Below, piece after piece: positions 60,847-64,000 of a stretch of 64,000 bases of DNA (position 1 is the stretch's first letter; each line of letters opens with the position of its first letter). This stretch comes from CAYWMD01 sp964458575 (GTDB lineage: Bacteria; Verrucomicrobiota; Verrucomicrobiia; Limisphaerales; JADLHS01). The stretch is taken from assembly GCA_964458575.1 (NCBI GenBank), contig CAYWMD010000001.1, positions 186,001 through 250,000 of the forward strand, in the 5' to 3' direction. A program made the translations under genes and the position numbers. The notes below the pieces were generated by a model. That model did no database searches, was not told the DNA's origin, and worked only from the letters and a program-made list of their open reading frames with translations.

Positions 60847-62376
60847 ATGCCATCAGCCATGCAGCAGCCCATGCTTTACGAAATCAACACCCGTTGCTGG
60901 TTGCGGGACTTGTCCGATCAGAGCGGACGCAAGGTGACCCTGGCCAATGTGCCGGAGGACGAACTGGTGAAATGGCGCCAATCCGGTTTTACCCATGTGT
61001 GGCTGATGGGGGTCTGGACAACGGGGACAAAATCGCGGGCGCTGGCGTTGCGCGAACCGAATCTCCGGAAAGCGTATGATGAAGTCCTGGCCAATTGGCG
61101 CGACGAAGATGTGGGCGGATCGCCGTACGCCATCGGCGATTACAAAGTGCCACGGGCGTTGGGTGGCGAAGCGGGTCTGGCAAAACTCCGGACGCGACTG
61201 CACGCGCAAGGCCTGAAGCTGATGCTGGATTTTGTGCCGAACCATCTGGGTCTGGATCATCCGTGGCTGATCGAACGTCCCGAGGTATTCGTGCAAAGTC
61301 CGGTGGAGTCGCCCGGCACGTTCCCGCAGGAAACGTCCACCGGTGTCCGGTGGCTGGCGCATGGCAAGGATCCCTACTTCGCGCCGTGGACCGACACCGT
61401 GCAACTCGACTATCGCCGCGGCGGCACGCGGGCCGTGATGAAGGACTTGCTGTGTGCGGTGGCGGAACGTTGCGACGGGGTGCGATGCGACATGGCGATG
61501 CTGTTGCTCAACGACGTTTTCCCAAAGACGTGGGCGCATTTTCCTGGCGCGGCCGAAGCGCCGCCGGGCGAGTTCTGGGCGGAGGCGATCTCCGCCGTGA
61601 AACATGAACATCCGGAATTCCTGTTTCTCGCCGAGGTCTATTGGAATCTGGAAGGCCGGATGCAGGCGTTGGGATTTGATTTCACGTATGACAAGCAGCT
61701 CTACGACGATTTGTTCTGGCGCAAAGCTCCAGGCGCACAACAGCGAATTCTCACCGCGCCGCCGGAATTCCTCGCCGCGAGCGCGCACTTCCTCGAAAAC
61801 CACGACGAACCACGGATCGCCGGCCAGCTATCGCCAGCGGAACAGCGCGCGGCGAGCCTGGTGATTTTGGGTTTGCCCGGCATGCGCTTTTTGCACGAGG
61901 GACAAATGACGGGGGCGCGGGTGAAAATTCCGGTGCAACTCGCCCGCCGGCCGCTGGAACCCGCCAACCCGGAAGTCGAAGAGATTTACGACCGGTTGCT
62001 GCGGACGCTCCAATGCACAGCGGTGGGCAACGGCCGTGGCGAAGTTTTGCGGCCCCGGGCCGCCTGGCCGGGCAACCCGACCGCGCAGAATTTCATCATC
62101 GTGCAGTGGCAGTCGCTGTCGGTGGACGAACCTTCACAGCCCGGTGCCCGGGACGGATTGGAATTCGATCTGGTGGTCGTGAATCTCGCGGGGCATCGCA
62201 GCCAATGCTATGTCCCGTTGCATGTGTCGCAGCTTGGCGAACACAACTGGGCCATGAAAGATCTGCTGGGTTCGGAGGAGTACGAGCGCTTTGGGACGGA
62301 TCTGGTGGAACAAGGGCTCTACCTAGACCTGCCAGCGCAAGGCGCGCAGCTATTTCACTTCGCGCCGCTGTCTTGA
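60847..62376 (+). CDS. GH13 alpha-amylase-family glycosidase
   Basis: The 509-aa protein is a GH13 TIM-barrel enzyme acting on alpha-glucans. Conserved regions are LMLDFVPNHLGLDHP (region I), CDGVRCDMAMLLLND (region II, with the nucleophile Asp in RCDMA), FLFLAEVYWNLEGRM (region III acid Glu) and FLENHDEPRIAG (region IV). No signal peptide is seen, so it is probably cytosolic. It may process glycogen or maltodextrin for the trehalose genes 8 kb upstream. The frame is open to a TTG at 60763 overlapping the ACT gene; homologue-like sequence begins near MLYEINTRCWLRDL, so ATG 60847 was chosen. Confidence 0.82.
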   Translation: MPSAMQQPMLYEINTRCWLRDLSDQSGRKVTLANVPEDELVKWRQSGFTHVWLMGVWTTGTKSRALALREPNLRKAYDEVLANWRDEDVGGSPYAIGDYKVPRALGGEAGLAKLRTRLHAQGLKLMLDFVPNHLGLDHPWLIERPEVFVQSPVESPGTFPQETSTGVRWLAHGKDPYFAPWTDTVQLDYRRGGTRAVMKDLLCAVAERCDGVRCDMAMLLLNDVFPKTWAHFPGAAEAPPGEFWAEAISAVKHEHPEFLFLAEVYWNLEGRMQALGFDFTYDKQLYDDLFWRKAPGAQQRILTAPPEFLAASAHFLENHDEPRIAGQLSPAEQRAASLVILGLPGMRFLHEGQMTGARVKIPVQLARRPLEPANPEVEEIYDRLLRTLQCTAVGNGRGEVLRPRAAWPGNPTAQNFIIVQWQSLSVDEPSQPGARDGLEFDLVVVNLAGHRSQCYVPLHVSQLGEHNWAMKDLLGSEEYERFGTDLVEQGLYLDLPAQGAQLFHFAPLS

Positions 62377-62541
62377 GTCGTCCAGCCGTTGCCTTCAGCT
62401 GTTCCCGACGTGGCGACACGACCAATCCGCTTCCGAACTGATGCGTCCGTAGCCGAACCGGTCAAAATTCCAAAATCAATGATTGCACCCACCCTTGCTT
62501 TCGGTGAAAACTAACTGACTTTTTACCGGCAGAAACGAAGA

Positions 62542-64000
62542 ATGACGAGCATTGCAGTCAGATCAGAAAACGGGGAGCACACCCGGCGGACCGCCCCGCC
62601 GGCGCAGGGATTGTACGATCCGCAATTCGAGCATGAAGCCTGCGGCGTGGGGTTTGTGGTCAACATGATTGGCCGTAAATCGCACCAACTGGTGACCGAC
62701 GCGCTGCAAATCCTCGTGAACCTCGACCATCGCGGCGCTTGCGGTTGCGAGGCAAACACCGGCGACGGCGCGGGCATCCTCATGCAAATGCCGCACGAGT
62801 TTTTCCTCAAGAAGACGGCAAAGCTCGGGTTCAAACTCCCGGCCTTCGGCCAGTACGGCACGGGTATGTTGTTCATGCCGCAGGACCGGCAGGAGCGGAT
62901 CAACGTCCAGAAGATTTTCGAGAAGCTCGTCAAAGCCGAGGGCCAGAAAGTGCTCGGCTGGCGCGCAATTCCCACCGACAACACCTCGCTCGGCGCAACG
63001 GCGAAAGCCTCCGAACCGTTCATGATGCAGGCGTTCATCGGCCGCAACGCGGCCCTGAAGGACGACCTCGCGTTCGAGCGCAAGCTTTACGTCATTCGGA
63101 AACGCGCCGAGCACGACATCCGTTACAGCGGCGCGGTCGAAGGCGGCAAATGGTTTTACGTGTCGAGCCTCTCGTTCCGAACCGTGGTTTACAAGGGCAT
63201 GCTCATGCCCGAGCAGGTGGCGCAATATTATCCCGACCTGCAAAATCCGGACATGGTCACGGCGCTGGCGCTGGTCCATTCACGGTTTTCCACGAACACG
63301 TTCCCGAGCTGGGATCGCTCGCATCCGTATCGCTTCATCGCGCACAACGGCGAAATCAACACGCTTCGCGGCAACGTGAACTGGATGAAGGCGCGGCAGG
63401 CGCTGTTCGCGAGCGAAGTGTTCGGTGACGACATCCAGAAGCTCATCCCGGTGGTGAATACCGACGGCAGCGATTCGGCCATGTTCGACAACGTCGTCGA
63501 AATGCTCACGCTGGCCGGACGCGAATTGCCGCACGTCATGATGATGATGATTCCCGAACCGTGGGAAAATCATGAGACCATGGACGCGGAACGCCGCGCG
63601 TTTTACGAATTTCATTCCTGCCTCATCGAACCGTGGGACGGCCCGGCTTCGATGGCGTTTACCGATGGTATTCGCATTGGCGCCTGCCTGGATCGGAACG
63701 GCCTGCGACCGTCGCGTTATTACGTCACGAACGATGACATGGTCATCATGGCGTCCGAGGCCGGGGTGCTGCCGATTGCCCCCGAGCGGGTGAAATCGAA
63801 GGGCCGCCTACAGCCGGGCCGCATGTTCCTCGTGGACACCCAGGAAGGCCGCATCGTCGCGGACGAGGAACTCAAACGGAAATACGCTTCCGCGCATCCC
63901 TATCAGAAGTGGCTCAACGAAAATCACGTCCTGCTCGAGAACCTGCCAGAGCCGCCCGAAGCAGCCGCGCCCGACCATCGCAAGGTGTTGCAGCGGCAGC
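62542..64000 (+). CDS. gltB: Glutamate synthase large subunit, N-terminal part
   Basis: The frame starts at the ATG at 62542 and runs off the right window edge after 486 codons, about a third of the ~1500-aa protein. It encodes the class II glutamine amidotransferase domain that frees ammonia from glutamine for transfer to 2-oxoglutarate. The catalytic Cys is expected after processing at residue 34 in FEHEACGVGFVVNM. Other blocks are NLDHRGACGCEANTGDGAGI, LVHSRFSTNTFPSWDRSHPYRFIAHNGEINTLRGN (in parts) and GLRPSRYYVT. It has a 33-residue propeptide, normal for the family. Confidence 0.95.
   Translation, partial: MTSIAVRSENGEHTRRTAPPAQGLYDPQFEHEACGVGFVVNMIGRKSHQLVTDALQILVNLDHRGACGCEANTGDGAGILMQMPHEFFLKKTAKLGFKLPAFGQYGTGMLFMPQDRQERINVQKIFEKLVKAEGQKVLGWRAIPTDNTSLGATAKASEPFMMQAFIGRNAALKDDLAFERKLYVIRKRAEHDIRYSGAVEGGKWFYVSSLSFRTVVYKGMLMPEQVAQYYPDLQNPDMVTALALVHSRFSTNTFPSWDRSHPYRFIAHNGEINTLRGNVNWMKARQALFASEVFGDDIQKLIPVVNTDGSDSAMFDNVVEMLTLAGRELPHVMMMMIPEPWENHETMDAERRAFYEFHSCLIEPWDGPASMAFTDGIRIGACLDRNGLRPSRYYVTNDDMVIMASEAGVLPIAPERVKSKGRLQPGRMFLVDTQEGRIVADEELKRKYASAHPYQKWLNENHVLLENLPEPPEAAAPDHRKVLQRQ

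Overview
The window looks like chromosomal DNA of a high-GC member of the Verrucomicrobiota, most like the Pedosphaera/Limisphaera group. This is inferred from style, not from a marker gene: a PEP-CTERM protein, secreted beta-helix and Ig-type proteins ending in a short 'FYRL'-like tail, many glycan-active enzymes, squalene-hopene cyclase, and spacers rich in palindromic repeats. No rRNA, tRNA or CRISPR array was seen.

Layout. 1-6.9 kb: a partial exported protein, a pair of inverted dispersed repeats, rhamnulokinase, PolX, small membrane proteins and an internally deleted IS110-type element. 6.9-18.9 kb: a glycan/sugar block with two tandem secreted beta-propeller proteins, a GH84-like hexosaminidase, two Gfo/Idh/MocA oxidoreductases, an SDR, an HpcH/HpaI aldolase and an SSS symporter carrying an unusual extracytoplasmic insert. 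19-26 kb: cell-surface proteins (Ala-rich 15-residue-repeat protein, beta-helix/Ig protein, M64 peptidase, PEP-CTERM protein) and a 604-bp non-autonomous IS with a 15-bp target duplication. 26-31.7 kb: a three-gene unit of MFS transporter, divergent nucleotidyltransferase and a 1107-aa GHMP-kinase-like/UDPGP fusion.

31.7-40.5 kb is core metabolism: dapA, dapB, a PhyH dioxygenase and folK on the minus strand, joined by 4-base start/stop overlaps from dapB onward; dapF, in which both catalytic cysteines read as serine; then shc, hom and thrC on the plus strand. 40.5-52.4 kb: an SLC13-type permease, then a trehalose cluster (TreS fused to maltokinase, TreY, a GH15 enzyme, TreZ) covering both the TreS and TreY/TreZ routes. 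52.6-57.4 kb: ThuA-domain protein, HtrA protease and an OmpR-type two-component pair. 57.4-60 kb: a minus-strand envelope/stress cluster resembling E. coli yqjD-yqjE-yqjK, with a second YqjD-like gene, a free-standing CBM48 protein and a SpoIIAA-like protein. 60.4-64 kb: a double-ACT protein, a GH13 enzyme and the start of glutamate synthase (gltB).

Trehalose and alpha-glucan enzymes, hopanoid synthesis, HtrA with a sensor pair and the YqjDEK-like cluster together suggest that much of the right half serves envelope and osmotic stress; this is inference. The points most worth checking are the double Cys-to-Ser DapF, the IS110 remnant with two matching stem-loops upstream, the GHMP/UDPGP fusion, the SSS symporter insert, and a perfect 34-bp palindrome inside hom.
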